NCBI RefSeq assembly: GCF_005049045.1
Contig: NZ_SUPK01000006.1
Location: forward strand, 124,001-188,000
Source: Cohnella pontilimi
GTDB taxonomy: Bacteria > Bacillota > Bacilli > Paenibacillales > Paenibacillaceae
Reading direction: 5' to 3'
Length of the DNA: 64,000 bases
In this document: piece after piece, positions 34,217 through 42,902 of the stretch
Layout of the letters: each line of letters begins with the position of its first letter
How positions within the stretch are numbered: the first letter of the stretch is position 1
Translations under genes and position numbers: made by a program
Notes under the pieces: generated by a model
The model's database searches: none
Seen by the model: only the letters and a program-made list of their open reading frames with translations
What the model was told of the DNA's origin: nothing

Positions 34217-35563
34217 TTATCCGGTTTCCGCTTGCGGCTCCCATTGGGCTTCATCCGAGCGGGTCACGGTGATGCGAGAGATGCGCAGATGGTCGGTTTC
34301 TTCGATCATGAAACGCACCTGGCCGTCTTCCGATTCGACGATCTGATTTTTTTTGGGCGGAATCTCGATCTGGGAATAAATCCAGCCGCCGATCGTGTCG
34401 TAGTTGTCCGTCGGAATATCCAGTCCGAACAGGTTGTTCACTTCTTCGATCAGCAGCATTCCGCTGATGGAGTACGTATTCTCGTCACGTTGCTCCACGT
34501 TCGGACGTTCCTCGTCGAATTCGTCCTGGATTTCCCCGACGATCTCTTCCATGATGTCTTCGAGGGTCACCAAGCCGGAAGTGCCGCCATATTCGTCGAT
34601 CAGGATGGCAATCTGCGTCTTCCGCTTCTGCATCAGCTTGAGCAGTACGCTGATCGGCATGCTTTCCGGAACCGTCGTGATCGGGCGCATCAAGTCGCGG
34701 ATATCGTTAACCGATCCTTCGGTCATCTTGAGCAAATCCTTGATATGCACGAATCCGATAATATTGTCCTTGTCGGTCTCACAGACCGGGTACCGGGTAT
34801 GCATTTCGCGAAGGGCAATGTCTTTATTCTCCACGAAGGACAGGTTGGCGTACAAGCAGCTCATGTCCGTGCGGGGAATCATGATTTCCCGGGCATTCGT
34901 TTCGGCGAAATCAAATATATTATCCACCAATGTGAGTTCGGTGTTATCTATAAAACCGCTTTTGTGGCTTTCTTTCACCAGAATCCGGATTTCTTCCTCG
35001 GTATGCGCCGAAGTCGAAGCCTCGTTGGTGTCGATACCGAAAGGCTTGAGCAACAAATTGGCCGTTCCGTTCAGGAGCCAGATGAACGGGCTCATGATTT
35101 TGCGGAACAAAATGAGAGGCGCCGCCGTCCAAAGCGTGACTTGTTCGGCTTTGCGGATGGCGACCGATTTCGGAAACAGCTCGCCAAGCACGATATGAAG
35201 AATGGTAATGAACGAAAATCCGATGAAGAATGCCAATGGGTGAATCAGCGAAGGGCTTAACTTCACCGCCTTAAACACCGGCTCTAGTGCGGCTGCAATC
35301 GCCGGTTCCCCGATCCAGCCGAGTCCGAGAGAGGCGAGCGTGATGCCGAGCTGGCATGCGGATAAATAGGCGTCCAGATGGTTCGTCAGATGGGAGGCGA
35401 AGCCTGCCCGTTTGTTGCCTTCTTGTACAAGGGAATCGATTCGGCTTCCGCGTACTTTGACCATAGCGAACTCGGCCGCCACGAAAAAACCGTTCATAAA
35501 AACTAAAAATACAATGAGGACCAAATTCACTCCTAGCGGAAAGGGAAAAGGGTCTTCTGTCAA
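34217..35563 (-). CDS. Hemolysin-like CNNM/CorC membrane protein
   Basis: The protein has a DUF21 (CNNM) membrane domain with 'FMNGFFVAAEFAMVKVRGSR' and 'LGLGWIGEPAIAAAL', then two CBS domains ('IMIPRTDMSCLYANLSF' to 'LLIDEYGGTSGLVTLEDIME') and a CorC_HlyC domain. Relatives of this kind export Mg2+ (for example B. subtilis MpfA); the old hemolysin label is not functional. The open frame reaches GTG 35644, but that codon lies seven bases from the predicted transcription start with no ribosome binding site. I placed the start at TTG 35563 (about 448 residues), which overlaps the stop of a short leader frame as TTGA. Confidence 0.85.
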   Translation of the reverse strand: MTEDPFPFPLGVNLVLIVFLVFMNGFFVAAEFAMVKVRGSRIDSLVQEGNKRAGFASHLTNHLDAYLSACQLGITLASLGLGWIGEPAIAAALEPVFKAVKLSPSLIHPLAFFIGFSFITILHIVLGELFPKSVAIRKAEQVTLWTAAPLILFRKIMSPFIWLLNGTANLLLKPFGIDTNEASTSAHTEEEIRILVKESHKSGFIDNTELTLVDNIFDFAETNAREIMIPRTDMSCLYANLSFVENKDIALREMHTRYPVCETDKDNIIGFVHIKDLLKMTEGSVNDIRDLMRPITTVPESMPISVLLKLMQKRKTQIAILIDEYGGTSGLVTLEDIMEEIVGEIQDEFDEERPNVEQRDENTYSISGMLLIEEVNNLFGLDIPTDNYDTIGGWIYSQIEIPPKKNQIVESEDGQVRFMIEETDHLRISRITVTRSDEAQWEPQAETG

Positions 35564-35657
35564 ATAGTCCCTGTCAACGGTAACCCCGTAGACAGGTACA
35601 CCTCCTTTATCATCTAAAAAACAGAATGAAAATAAAAATGGCACACGACTTTATATT

Positions 35658-35686
35658 AGATTAGACGTTTTGGGTTCGGCCGTCAA
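35658..35686 (-). promoter_or_regulatory. Candidate promoter of the CNNM/CorC gene
   Basis: TTGACG (35681-35686), 17-base spacer, TAATCT (35658-35663). The transcript would start near 35651. Confidence 0.5.
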
Positions 35687-35808
35687 ACGACGGGTAGACC
35701 CGCAATTCGCCGTAGTACCCATCTCTATTCGCGGTTGCCTGCCCCTTATGCCCGATTTTCGTGCAGGAGCGTCCGAAATAACCGTTTGTAGGTTTTGTAA
35801 ACATTTCC

Positions 35809-37125
35809 TTATCGGATGAATCCCGCGCGCCGTCTTTGCTGGTTTTGGCGGATCTTGTCTTCCATCCCCTGTTCCGAGGCTTCATAGAAGGCCCGGTCTT
35901 TGAGCTTGTCCGGCAAATATTGCTGCTGTACGTAGTGGCCCGGATAATCGTGAGGATACTTGTATCCGACATGACCGAGCTTCTTGGCGCCGCCGTAATG
36001 ACCGTCCCGCAAATGCATCGGAACCTCTGCCGACTTCGTCTGTTCGAACGATTCCATAATCCGGCCGATCGCCGTTGCCACGGCGTTGGATTTCGGACTT
36101 TCCACCGCGAACAGGATCGCCTGCGCGATAATGTATTTGGACTCCGGCCATCCGATCCGATGGTAAGCCTCCATGGCACTAACAGCCTGTACCATCGCCT
36201 GCGGGTTCGCCAGTCCGATATCCTCGCTGCAGGCCACCGTCAACCGGCGCAAAAACGTCATCGGATCCATCCCTAGCTTCTCGACCGCGTATAAAAACCA
36301 ATACAGCGCGGCATCGCTCGACCCCCGCACGCTCTTGTGAAACGCCGACAACACGTCGTACTGGGTCGATTCGTCCGCGATCACGGTCGGCTGCCGGATC
36401 GATTCCTCCGCCACTTCCAGCGTGATATGCACGCTGCCGTCCGGCTCGGACGGCGTCGTGACCGCCGCCAACTCGAGCGCGGTCAATGCGCGCCGGATGT
36501 CGCCGTTCGCCATGGAAGCGATATGCTCAAGCGCTTCTTCGTCGACCGAAAGCTTCATGAAGCCGAGCCCTTTCACCGGATCGGCCAAAGCTCTCCGCAT
36601 CGCGGTCATCGAATGTTCTTTGCCCAGCGGCTCCAGACGGAACAGCGTGGACCGGGACAACAACGCTCCGTTCACCGAGTGATACGGATTCTCCGTCGTG
36701 GCGCCGATGAACACGATGATCCCTCTCTCGACCGCCGGGAGCAGCGCATCCTGCCGGGCGCTGTTGAAACGATGCACCTCATCGAGAAACAGGATCGTTT
36801 TGCGGGCGTACATGCTTTTGTTTCTCTCCGCCTGCTCGATCACATCACGGACATCCTTGACCGAAGCATCTACCGCATTCAACCGGACGAAGTCGCCCTC
36901 CGTCCGCTTCGATATAATATGGGCGAGCGTCGTTTTGCCGGATCCCGGCGGACCGAACAGCAAGATCGACGTCACCGCGTCTCCTTCGATGGCACGGCGC
37001 AGCAGTTTCCCCGGCCCGACAATATGCTCCTGACCGATATATTCATCCAGCGTCTCCGGCCTCATCCGGTCCGCCAGCAGCCGGTTCCGAGGCTCGGACT
37101 CCGAACGGTAATCGAACAAATCCAT
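35809..37125 (-). CDS. rarA: Replication-associated recombination protein A (AAA+ ATPase)
   Basis: RarA/MgsA acts at stalled replication forks. The 438-residue protein has 'LFDYRSESEPRNRLLADRMR', 'LDEYIGQEHIVGPG', Walker A 'GPPGSGKTTLA', Walker B 'ILFLDEVHRFN', sensor 1 'IGATTENPYHSVN', sensor 2 'GDIRRALTALELA', and the conserved C-terminal tetramerisation domain with 'DGHYGGAKKLGHVGYKYPH'. ATG 37125 lies behind AGGCGGGAA. In Bacillus the gene follows tcdA (yrvM); here a segment with cotH-like, ydeI-like and lactonase genes lies between. A LexA-like box is 66 bp upstream. Confidence 0.95.
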   Translation of the reverse strand: MDLFDYRSESEPRNRLLADRMRPETLDEYIGQEHIVGPGKLLRRAIEGDAVTSILLFGPPGSGKTTLAHIISKRTEGDFVRLNAVDASVKDVRDVIEQAERNKSMYARKTILFLDEVHRFNSARQDALLPAVERGIIVFIGATTENPYHSVNGALLSRSTLFRLEPLGKEHSMTAMRRALADPVKGLGFMKLSVDEEALEHIASMANGDIRRALTALELAAVTTPSEPDGSVHITLEVAEESIRQPTVIADESTQYDVLSAFHKSVRGSSDAALYWFLYAVEKLGMDPMTFLRRLTVACSEDIGLANPQAMVQAVSAMEAYHRIGWPESKYIIAQAILFAVESPKSNAVATAIGRIMESFEQTKSAEVPMHLRDGHYGGAKKLGHVGYKYPHDYPGHYVQQQYLPDKLKDRAFYEASEQGMEDKIRQNQQRRRAGFIR

Positions 37126-37190
37126 GCTTGTTTCCCGCCTTTCTCTCTTTCCATCATAGCAGATGCAAGGGGAAGTCGGAAAGAGAACGG

Positions 37191-37202
37191 GAACGTACGT
37201 TC
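37191..37202. promoter_or_regulatory. LexA (DinR) box-like palindrome upstream of rarA
   Basis: GAAC-GTAC-GTTC fits the core of the Gram-positive SOS box CGAACRNRYGTTYG; the flanking bases are G and T instead of C and G. It lies upstream of the probable -10 (TATGAT, 37153-37158). Confidence 0.5.
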
Positions 37203-37226
37203 TAACTATGTACATGCCTTCGTTAA

Positions 37227-37985
37227 TTACAGGAAGTCAGGGAATGTGGGCCAATTACTCGCTTGATCTCTATCGTGTCCGAAAAAGACTGCGGACGGCC
37301 GAAATTCCTGAATCACATTCTGCATGCGACGAATCGATTTAGCAGCCATCTCTGGGTCGAAGGTCAAGAACGGTACGCCATTCTCGAAATTTTCTCTAAT
37401 ATAGGCTACATCAATCGTCAGCAAAACAGGACCCGATTTTTCCGTAGTCACGAGTACCGATTGGTGACCCGGTGAATGACCTGGAGTGAAAAAAATTTGA
37501 ACTCCAGGAATCACTTCATGGTCGCCCTCGATTATTTGATATTGTAAATCGGGCAGCCTGCACTCTAACGGAGAATAGTCGTCGTTGCCTATGGCAGCAT
37601 CAAATTCCGCTTGTTGAATGAGGATCGGTGAATTGCGAAAATGCCCGTTTCCCCCAGAATGATCCAAGTGAAAGTGGGAGCTGATCACCATTTGAATATC
37701 TTCCGGTCGATAACCGGCACGCTTTAACACATTTACGATCGAGTCATCCTCCGACATGTTTGGAACGACGCGTCCTTCCCGTTTAGTCCCTTTATAATAA
37801 TCAGGATTGTTGATAAACGCATCGGGCATTCCCGTATCGATCAATATCGGCCCGTCGGTCGTTTCCAAAAGAAAAGACCAAACAGGCATCCCGACTAATT
37901 TCCCGGGTGCCAGGTTTCGGTTAACTGCCGATTGATCAAGGAAACATTCACCTACAGGTAATAAAAAGAGCTTCTTAACTAACAT
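37227..37985 (-). CDS. aiiA: N-acyl homoserine lactonase, AiiA-like (quorum quenching)
   Basis: This metallo-beta-lactamase-fold enzyme hydrolyses the lactone ring of acyl-homoserine lactone signals. The 252-residue protein follows Bacillus AiiA in length and motifs: dinuclear zinc ligands His104, His106, Asp108 and His109 in 'SSHFHLDHSGGN', His170 in 'TPGHSPGHQS', Asp192 in 'LLTIDVAY' with the catalytic Tyr195, and His237 in 'FFGHDRDQ'. The N-terminal 'VNRNLAPGKLVGMPVW' is also AiiA-like. ATG 37985 follows GAAGGATG. The sequence is AT-richer than the neighbours, and an IS110 remnant ends 23 bp before the start, so it was probably acquired or moved. Confidence 0.9.
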   Translation of the reverse strand: MLVKKLFLLPVGECFLDQSAVNRNLAPGKLVGMPVWSFLLETTDGPILIDTGMPDAFINNPDYYKGTKREGRVVPNMSEDDSIVNVLKRAGYRPEDIQMVISSHFHLDHSGGNGHFRNSPILIQQAEFDAAIGNDDYSPLECRLPDLQYQIIEGDHEVIPGVQIFFTPGHSPGHQSVLVTTEKSGPVLLTIDVAYIRENFENGVPFLTFDPEMAAKSIRRMQNVIQEFRPSAVFFGHDRDQASNWPTFPDFL

Positions 37986-38008
37986 AAGTAATCATCCTTC
38001 ACATTCTT

Positions 38009-38074
38009 AGTAGGTTCCATGCCAACAATTACTCGAGTCATGCCATTAGCTTTTTGTAGTGCCATTAATGTCTG
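38009..38074 (-). pseudogene. IS110-family transposase remnant
   Basis: A short frame reads 'LQKANGMTRVIVGMEPT', which matches the 'VxVGMEPTGHYW' segment of IS110-family DEDD transposases and then departs from it immediately before the lactonase gene. An in-frame stop precedes it. Only about 22 codons are recognisable. Confidence 0.6.
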
Positions 38075-38151
38075 TCTATGTCACTGTATTTCATCGATAT
38101 AGCATTTCCAGTAGTAATACCTTTTACTTCACTCTCCGATAGCTCAATCGC

Positions 38152-38370
38152 TTATTTTAAAACAGGAACTCGCATGGCTTCCCGAATTTTGCGCATGAGA
38201 CGGAGTGCGGTTCGGTAATTAAGGTCAAGGATATGGGAAAGCGACAGAGCCGACTTTCCCCGTTTGTCATGCGCCACCAAGAATATTCTAGGTGTTTGCA
38301 TCGCGGACAGCAGCAGCCCTCTTTCCACCGTTTGAGAGGATGTAACTTGCACAATCTTCTTCTGTTCCAA
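38152..38370 (-). pseudogene. IS1595-family transposase fragment
   Basis: The 72-residue open frame contains 'FLVAHDKRGKSALSLSHILD' and 'RTALRLMRKIREAM', the helix-turn-helix region of IS1595-family transposases. The zinc-ribbon N-terminus and the whole catalytic domain are missing, and the first 25 residues seem out of frame with the family. It is a dead remnant. Confidence 0.65.
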
Positions 38371-38418
38371 AGTTCACTTGAAATCGTTTCAAGGATAAAG
38401 ACACTGCCTCGTTCCTTG

Positions 38419-39477
38419 CTAGAATCGCTTCTCCAGTTCGCGTTTGACGATGGACCTTCTTTCCCGGATGTACTTGCGAATCAGATCCGACTCACACAGA
38501 AAATCATCGTACGTCCATCTGTCCTCCACATATTTTTTCATATAGGGTGCCACTTTCGACAGCATTCGGTCCGCTATCGGCATCATTTTGCGTTCAGTAA
38601 AAGGGCCCTTGAGCGCATCCCGTAAAATGCCGCCGTATTCCCTTCGATAATTGCGATGCTTCAGCAGCTTCTCGGTCAGCCGGTTATGACCGGTCACGGA
38701 GACTGTATCGCTGTCGACGATCTGCCCGTAACAATTTCGTCCCCAAGTTCCTTCATAATCCCAAGGGATCATCCGGTATTTCCCCGACCGCGTGTGACGG
38801 TAAACGGCGTAATTTTGCTCAAACCCGTCATAGTTGCCGGTCAGCACCGCTCCTGCCAGCCAGCGCAAATAATTGTCCACATCCAGGTGGCGCTCGATAA
38901 AGGCCGCGGTCTCCTTCGGATCGGTGCGATGTATACCGAGAAGGAACCGCTCGAATCGCGTTTTTTCGTCGGTACTCCCGAATTTGAATTCGTAGCCCGC
39001 CAGCATGGAAGATTTGGAACGACCGGAGTCCGGTGAAATCTCGCTGAAATTGGCCTGCTCATTCACGGCATAGAACAGGGAGGAAGCACCGATTCCCCGC
39101 TTTTTGAAAAACCGCTTGCCCACACTCTCGATTTCCAAATATACCCCGAGGTTTTCATTGTTGCGACGGAGCAGGACATGCTTGGTGCGCGGTGCCGGAA
39201 CGCCGATCATGCCGAAAAAAGCAAATGACAGCGCGTTGCGGATCAGCGAGGGATCGTCAAATTCCGCGTTGTAATGGTACGTTTCGCCGTCCCGGACGAT
39301 ATCGTACGATCTTTTCGGGTACTCCCTCGTGTGGCCTCCCCGATAGCGAAGCATGACAGGGGCTGTACGCCCGTCGGTCTTCATCACGGCCGGAACGTAT
39401 CGGTCGGTCCACAGATTCCGTTCCAGAAGATCAGCGTTCATTTCGCTGATCCAGATCGTTCTGACCGGTAAGGACAT
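38419..39477 (-). CDS. CotH-family protein (spore coat protein kinase-like)
   Basis: CotH proteins are atypical kinases that phosphorylate spore coat proteins. The 352-residue protein has the family blocks 'LRYRGGHTREYPKRSYDI', 'LGVYLEIESVGKRFFKKRGI', 'VDNYLRWLAGAVLTGNYDGF', 'NYAVYRHTRSGKYRMIPWDY' and 'EGTWGRN'; the Asp in 'MIPWDYEGTWG' corresponds to the metal-binding position of CotH kinases. No signal peptide is present. ATG 39477 follows AAAGGCGG. No cotB or cotG partner is adjacent. It lies downstream of the ydeI-like gene, separated by a terminator. Confidence 0.85.
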   Translation of the reverse strand: MSLPVRTIWISEMNADLLERNLWTDRYVPAVMKTDGRTAPVMLRYRGGHTREYPKRSYDIVRDGETYHYNAEFDDPSLIRNALSFAFFGMIGVPAPRTKHVLLRRNNENLGVYLEIESVGKRFFKKRGIGASSLFYAVNEQANFSEISPDSGRSKSSMLAGYEFKFGSTDEKTRFERFLLGIHRTDPKETAAFIERHLDVDNYLRWLAGAVLTGNYDGFEQNYAVYRHTRSGKYRMIPWDYEGTWGRNCYGQIVDSDTVSVTGHNRLTEKLLKHRNYRREYGGILRDALKGPFTERKMMPIADRMLSKVAPYMKKYVEDRWTYDDFLCESDLIRKYIRERRSIVKRELEKRF

Positions 39478-39593
39478 GCCGCATCCGCCTTTCTCCGAGT
39501 CTCGGTGTGCTTCAGCGTATGTCCCGGAGATGTTGGCGGAAACGGCGTTTGACTAGTGAGTTCCGGCGTGCCCGTACACCGGCTTCCAATGAA

Positions 39594-39628
39594 AAACCCT
39601 CCGATCCCGATCCGGGGATGGAGGGTTT
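39594..39628 (-). terminator. Terminator after the YdeI-like gene
   Basis: The nine-base stem AAACCCTCC/GGAGGGTTT, with inner ATCCC/GGGAT, begins four bases after the stop. Confidence 0.85.
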
Positions 39629-39631
39629 GCG

Positions 39632-40285
39632 TTAAGCTTTGTCCGAGGGGCGTTTCAGTCCCTGTCGGAGCTTTTCCACCGTTTTGGCAACGCGAGCCGA
39701 ACGGGTTTCCGCTTTTTTCGCTTCGACAATCCAGCTGACGTATTCCTTTTTGTGCGAAGGCGCCAAATTGTCGAAAAAGGAGGAGGCCTCCGGTTCGGCG
39801 TCCAAAGCCGCACGCAAGTCATCGGGGACTTCGAGAGGCTTCGACGGTTCCGAGGATACGGCCGCGCGCCGCTCTGCCGGCGAGCGCCGGGTTTTCCCGA
39901 CGGCTGCTAACGGACGGAACCGCATGGACGACCACGTATCGTCCAACGAAATGAGGGACACACCCTCCCAGCCGGCATCCGAGACTGTTTTCCAGCCGGT
40001 ATCGCGGTTAATGTCCGTCTTCAGCTTGGAAGTGCCTTTCGGATAACACATCCAGAGCAGCCCGTCCGGCTTGACGGCACGGATGGCCACCGGCGCGAGC
40101 CGCTCTACATCCGCCAAATTCCGGGCAAACAGCTGCACGAAATCGTACTCGGCCTCAGCGCCCGGAGCCGGCTTCGTGTCCTCCGCCGACCGTCCGATCG
40201 CCTCCAAGTAGCCTTCGGGCGGCTCCATGACGGCAATCCGGCCGTCTTGCGGCAACTTCAGCTTTTTGATCAACGCTTCATCCAC
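39632..40285 (-). CDS. YdeI/OmpD-associated family protein
   Basis: The 217-residue soluble protein has an N-terminal part ('YDFVQLFARNLADVERLAPV', 'PDGLLWMCYPKGTSKLKTD') that resembles a DUF3052-type domain, and a C-terminal part 'LEVPDDLRAALDAEPEASSF' with 'SHKKEYVSWIVEAKKAETRS' that is the YdeI/OmpD-associated (PF13376) signature. In other bacteria relatives protect against bacteriocins or peptides, but the mechanism is not known. It overlaps the 3' end of tcdA by eight bases, so it belongs to the hisS-aspS-tcdA transcription unit, and it ends at a terminator. Confidence 0.8.
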   Translation of the reverse strand: MDEALIKKLKLPQDGRIAVMEPPEGYLEAIGRSAEDTKPAPGAEAEYDFVQLFARNLADVERLAPVAIRAVKPDGLLWMCYPKGTSKLKTDINRDTGWKTVSDAGWEGVSLISLDDTWSSMRFRPLAAVGKTRRSPAERRAAVSSEPSKPLEVPDDLRAALDAEPEASSFFDNLAPSHKKEYVSWIVEAKKAETRSARVAKTVEKLRQGLKRPSDKA

Positions 40286-41042
40286 CTAGTTGCGCCTCCC
40301 CCAGATCCAGCAGCTCCCGAATTACAACGCTCACCATGATCAGCCCTGCAACCGGCGGCACAAACGCGTTGCTGGCCGGCGGCTGCTGGGCTTTGCGGAT
40401 TTCCTTGGGAGCGGACTCCGGCACGATCCGCTGCGTGACGTCTTCCCTCGGCTTCTGCGGCAGCTCTCTGGAGAATACAACCTTCACGCCTTTTTTGATG
40501 CCCTCTTTGCGAAGCTTTTGACGGACCACGCGGGCGATCGGATCGACCGACGTTTTGGAAATGTCGGCGACCTGGAACTTGGTCGGATCCATCTTGTTGG
40601 CTGCTCCCATGCTTGAAATAATCGGGATTTTACGCCGCAGGCATTCTTTGATCAGATGGATCTTGTACGAGATGGTGTCGGAAGCGTCGATGACGTAATC
40701 GAGCGGGTACTTGAACAGCTCTTCATACGTCTCCTCCGTGTAAAACATCCGAAGGGACACGACGTCGCATTCCGGGTTGATCAGTTGGATCCGGTCCCGC
40801 ATCAAATCCACCTTCGGCTGCCCGACTGTTGTCGTGAGCGCATGGATTTGCCGGTTAATATTCGTAATATCGACGACGTCCTTGTCGATCATGACAATAC
40901 GCCCGACACCCGTACGAGCGAGTGCTTCCGCCGCGATCGCGCCCACACCGCCGATACCGAGAACCGCGACAGTGCTGTTTTTGAGCGTCTCAAGCCCTTC
41001 CGGACCGATGGCGAGCTCCGTTCGGGAGAATTGATGAAGCAT
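40278..41042 (-). CDS. tcdA: tRNA threonylcarbamoyladenosine dehydratase
   Basis: TcdA closes the threonylcarbamoyl side chain at A37 of tRNA into cyclic t6A, using ATP. The 254-residue E1-like protein has the nucleotide-binding 'VAVLGIGGVGAIAAEALART', 'DKDVVDITNINRQIHALTTT', 'DYVIDASDTISYKIHLIKEC' and the 'SSMGAANKMDPTKF' block. It corresponds to B. subtilis YrvM, which is also downstream of aspS. It starts 24 bp after the aspS stop and overlaps the ydeI-like gene by eight bases. Confidence 0.94.
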   Translation of the reverse strand: MLHQFSRTELAIGPEGLETLKNSTVAVLGIGGVGAIAAEALARTGVGRIVMIDKDVVDITNINRQIHALTTTVGQPKVDLMRDRIQLINPECDVVSLRMFYTEETYEELFKYPLDYVIDASDTISYKIHLIKECLRRKIPIISSMGAANKMDPTKFQVADISKTSVDPIARVVRQKLRKEGIKKGVKVVFSRELPQKPREDVTQRIVPESAPKEIRKAQQPPASNAFVPPVAGLIMVSVVIRELLDLGEAQLGG

Positions 41043-41066
41043 CGTCTCATCCCTCTCGTTCGATGT

Positions 41067-42902
41067 TTAAGCTTGAACCGCCGGTTGTCCCGCCGGCGCC
41101 TGTTCGCCGGGCGCGGCTTGCTTGGCCTGCGACGCCAGCGCTTTGCCGGACAGCCGGATATGCAGATCTTCCAGCTGCCGTTCGACGACCGGGGACGGGG
41201 CGTCAGTGAGCAGGTCGGTTGCGCTGGCCGTTTTCGGGAATGCGATCGTTTCCCGCAGGTTGCTGCGGCCGGCCAGAAGCATGACGAGCCGGTCCAGACC
41301 GAAAGCAATGCCGCCGTGCGGCGGGGTGCCATACTCGAACGCATCCAGGAAAAATCCGAACTTTTCTTTAGCTTCTTCCGGCGAGAAGCCGAGCGCCCGG
41401 AACATCTGCTCCTGCACTTCGCGGCGGAAAATCCGCATGGAACCGCCGCCGACTTCGTAGCCGTTCAACACGATATCGTACGCTTGCGCCCGGATCGCAC
41501 CCGGATCGCTTTCGAACAGCGAAAGATCTTCGTCGTGAGGCCGGGTGAACGGATGATGCTCGGCCACCCAGCGCTTGGCGTCCTCGTCCCAGCCGAGCAG
41601 CGGGAAGTCGACGACCCAGAGAAACTTATACGCGCTGTCGTCAATCAAACCGAGATCGCGGCCCACTTTCAGCCGCAGGTTGCCCATCACGTCCGCGGCG
41701 GTCTTGAGCTTATCTGCGGAGAAGCAGAGCAAGTCGCCTTCCTCGACGCCGAGCTTGGCGGTTAAAGCGTCGATCTCTTCCGGCTTGAGGAACTTCACAA
41801 TCGGTCCGCGCCATTCGCCGTCCTTGATCGTGATCCAAGCCAGTCCTTTGCCGCCGTAACGGGAAGCGAAAGGCTGAAGATCGTCCAGCTCCTTGCGGCT
41901 CCAAGATGCGCAGCCCTTGGCGTTCAGCGCTTTAATGACACCGCCGGACGAGGCGACGGAAGCAAACACTTTGACTTCGCTGTTCTTCACAATGTCCGTT
42001 ACGTCTTCGATTTCGAGGCCGAAACGCAAATCCGGCTTGTCGGAGCCGTATTTATGGATCGCGTCATGGTAAGTGAGCCGCTGGAACGGGGTGGGGATTT
42101 CCACGCCGATCGTTTCGCGAAACAGTTTGACCATCAGCTGCTCCATCATGTCCAGCACCTGGTCTTGAGAGAGGAACGAAGTTTCGATGTCGACCTGCGT
42201 AAACTCCGGCTGCCTGTCGGCCCGCAAATCTTCGTCCCGGAAACAGCGCGCCACTTGGAAATAGCGCTCCAGACCGCCTACCATCAGCAGCTGCTTGAAC
42301 AGCTGCGGAGATTGCGGCAGCGCGAAAAATTCGCCCGGATGCACGCGGCTCGGCACCAGGTAATCCCTTGCGCCTTCAGGCGTGCTCTTGGTCAGGATCG
42401 GCGTCTCTACTTCTATAAATCCGTTCCCGTCCAGAAAATCACGGAACACCTTGGTCGCTTTCGAACGGAGCAGCAGCGTTTTTTGCATTTCCGGACGGCG
42501 AAGATCCAAGTAACGATATTTCAGACGAAGAGCTTCGTCCACTTCCACCCCGTCCTCGATCGGAAACGGCGGCGTTTTGGAAGCGTTCAGTATCTCGACT
42601 TCTTGTACCTGCACTTCGATTTCGCCGGTCGGCAAATTCGGATTGAACGTTACGGGGTCTCGCTGCACCACTTTCCCCTTCACGGCCAGCACATACTCGT
42701 TGCGCGCGCGGTTGCCGATTTCGAGCGCTTGTCCGGAGAAAGCCGGATTGAACACAATTTGCATAATTCCCGTTCGGTCGCGCAGGTCGATGAACAGAAT
42801 GCCGCCGAAGTCGCGCCAGCCTTGCACCCATCCGTTCAACACGACGGATTCGCCCACCTGTTCTTTCGTCAACGTTCCGCAGTCGTGACTTTTAAGCATC
42901 AT
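41067..42902 (-). CDS. aspS: Aspartyl-tRNA synthetase
   Basis: This class II synthetase charges tRNA-Asp. The 611-residue bacterial-type protein has the N-terminal OB fold ('[18 protein letters not shown]'), motif 2 around '[20 protein letters not shown]', the bacterial GAD insertion and motif 3 '[20 protein letters not shown]'. The C-terminal tail beyond '[12 protein letters not shown]' is Gln/Ala/Pro-rich. ATG 42902 follows AAGGAGAAC inside the hisS 3' end, and the two genes overlap by eleven bases, so translation is coupled. It is the second gene of the T-box-controlled operon. Confidence 0.96.
   Translation of the reverse strand: MMLKSHDCGTLTKEQVGESVVLNGWVQGWRDFGGILFIDLRDRTGIMQIVFNPAFSGQALEIGNRARNEYVLAVKGKVVQRDPVTFNPNLPTGEIEVQVQEVEILNASKTPPFPIEDGVEVDEALRLKYRYLDLRRPEMQKTLLLRSKATKVFRDFLDGNGFIEVETPILTKSTPEGARDYLVPSRVHPGEFFALPQSPQLFKQLLMVGGLERYFQVARCFRDEDLRADRQPEFTQVDIETSFLSQDQVLDMMEQLMVKLFRETIGVEIPTPFQRLTYHDAIHKYGSDKPDLRFGLEIEDVTDIVKNSEVKVFASVASSGGVIKALNAKGCASWSRKELDDLQPFASRYGGKGLAWITIKDGEWRGPIVKFLKPEEIDALTAKLGVEEGDLLCFSADKLKTAADVMGNLRLKVGRDLGLIDDSAYKFLWVVDFPLLGWDEDAKRWVAEHHPFTRPHDEDLSLFESDPGAIRAQAYDIVLNGYEVGGGSMRIFRREVQEQMFRALGFSPEEAKEKFGFFLDAFEYGTPPHGGIAFGLDRLVMLLAGRSNLRETIAFPKTASATDLLTDAPSPVVERQLEDLHIRLSGKALASQAKQAAPGEQAPAGQPAVQA

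Noticed and set aside
35661-35804. 47-codon frame starting four bases after the rarA stop
   Set aside because: The AAGG is only two bases from the ATG, the product has no recognisable pattern, and the CNNM promoter lies inside it. It could be real by coupling, but the evidence is too thin.
35560-35808. Mg2+ or Mn2+ riboswitch in front of the CNNM gene
   Set aside because: I see no M-box or yybP-ykoY core motifs and no terminator in the leader.
37227-37985. Glyoxalase II or generic metallo-hydrolase instead of AHL lactonase
   Set aside because: The catalytic Tyr195, the 'GKLVGMPVW' N-terminal segment and the 252-residue length fit AiiA; glyoxalase II lacks them.
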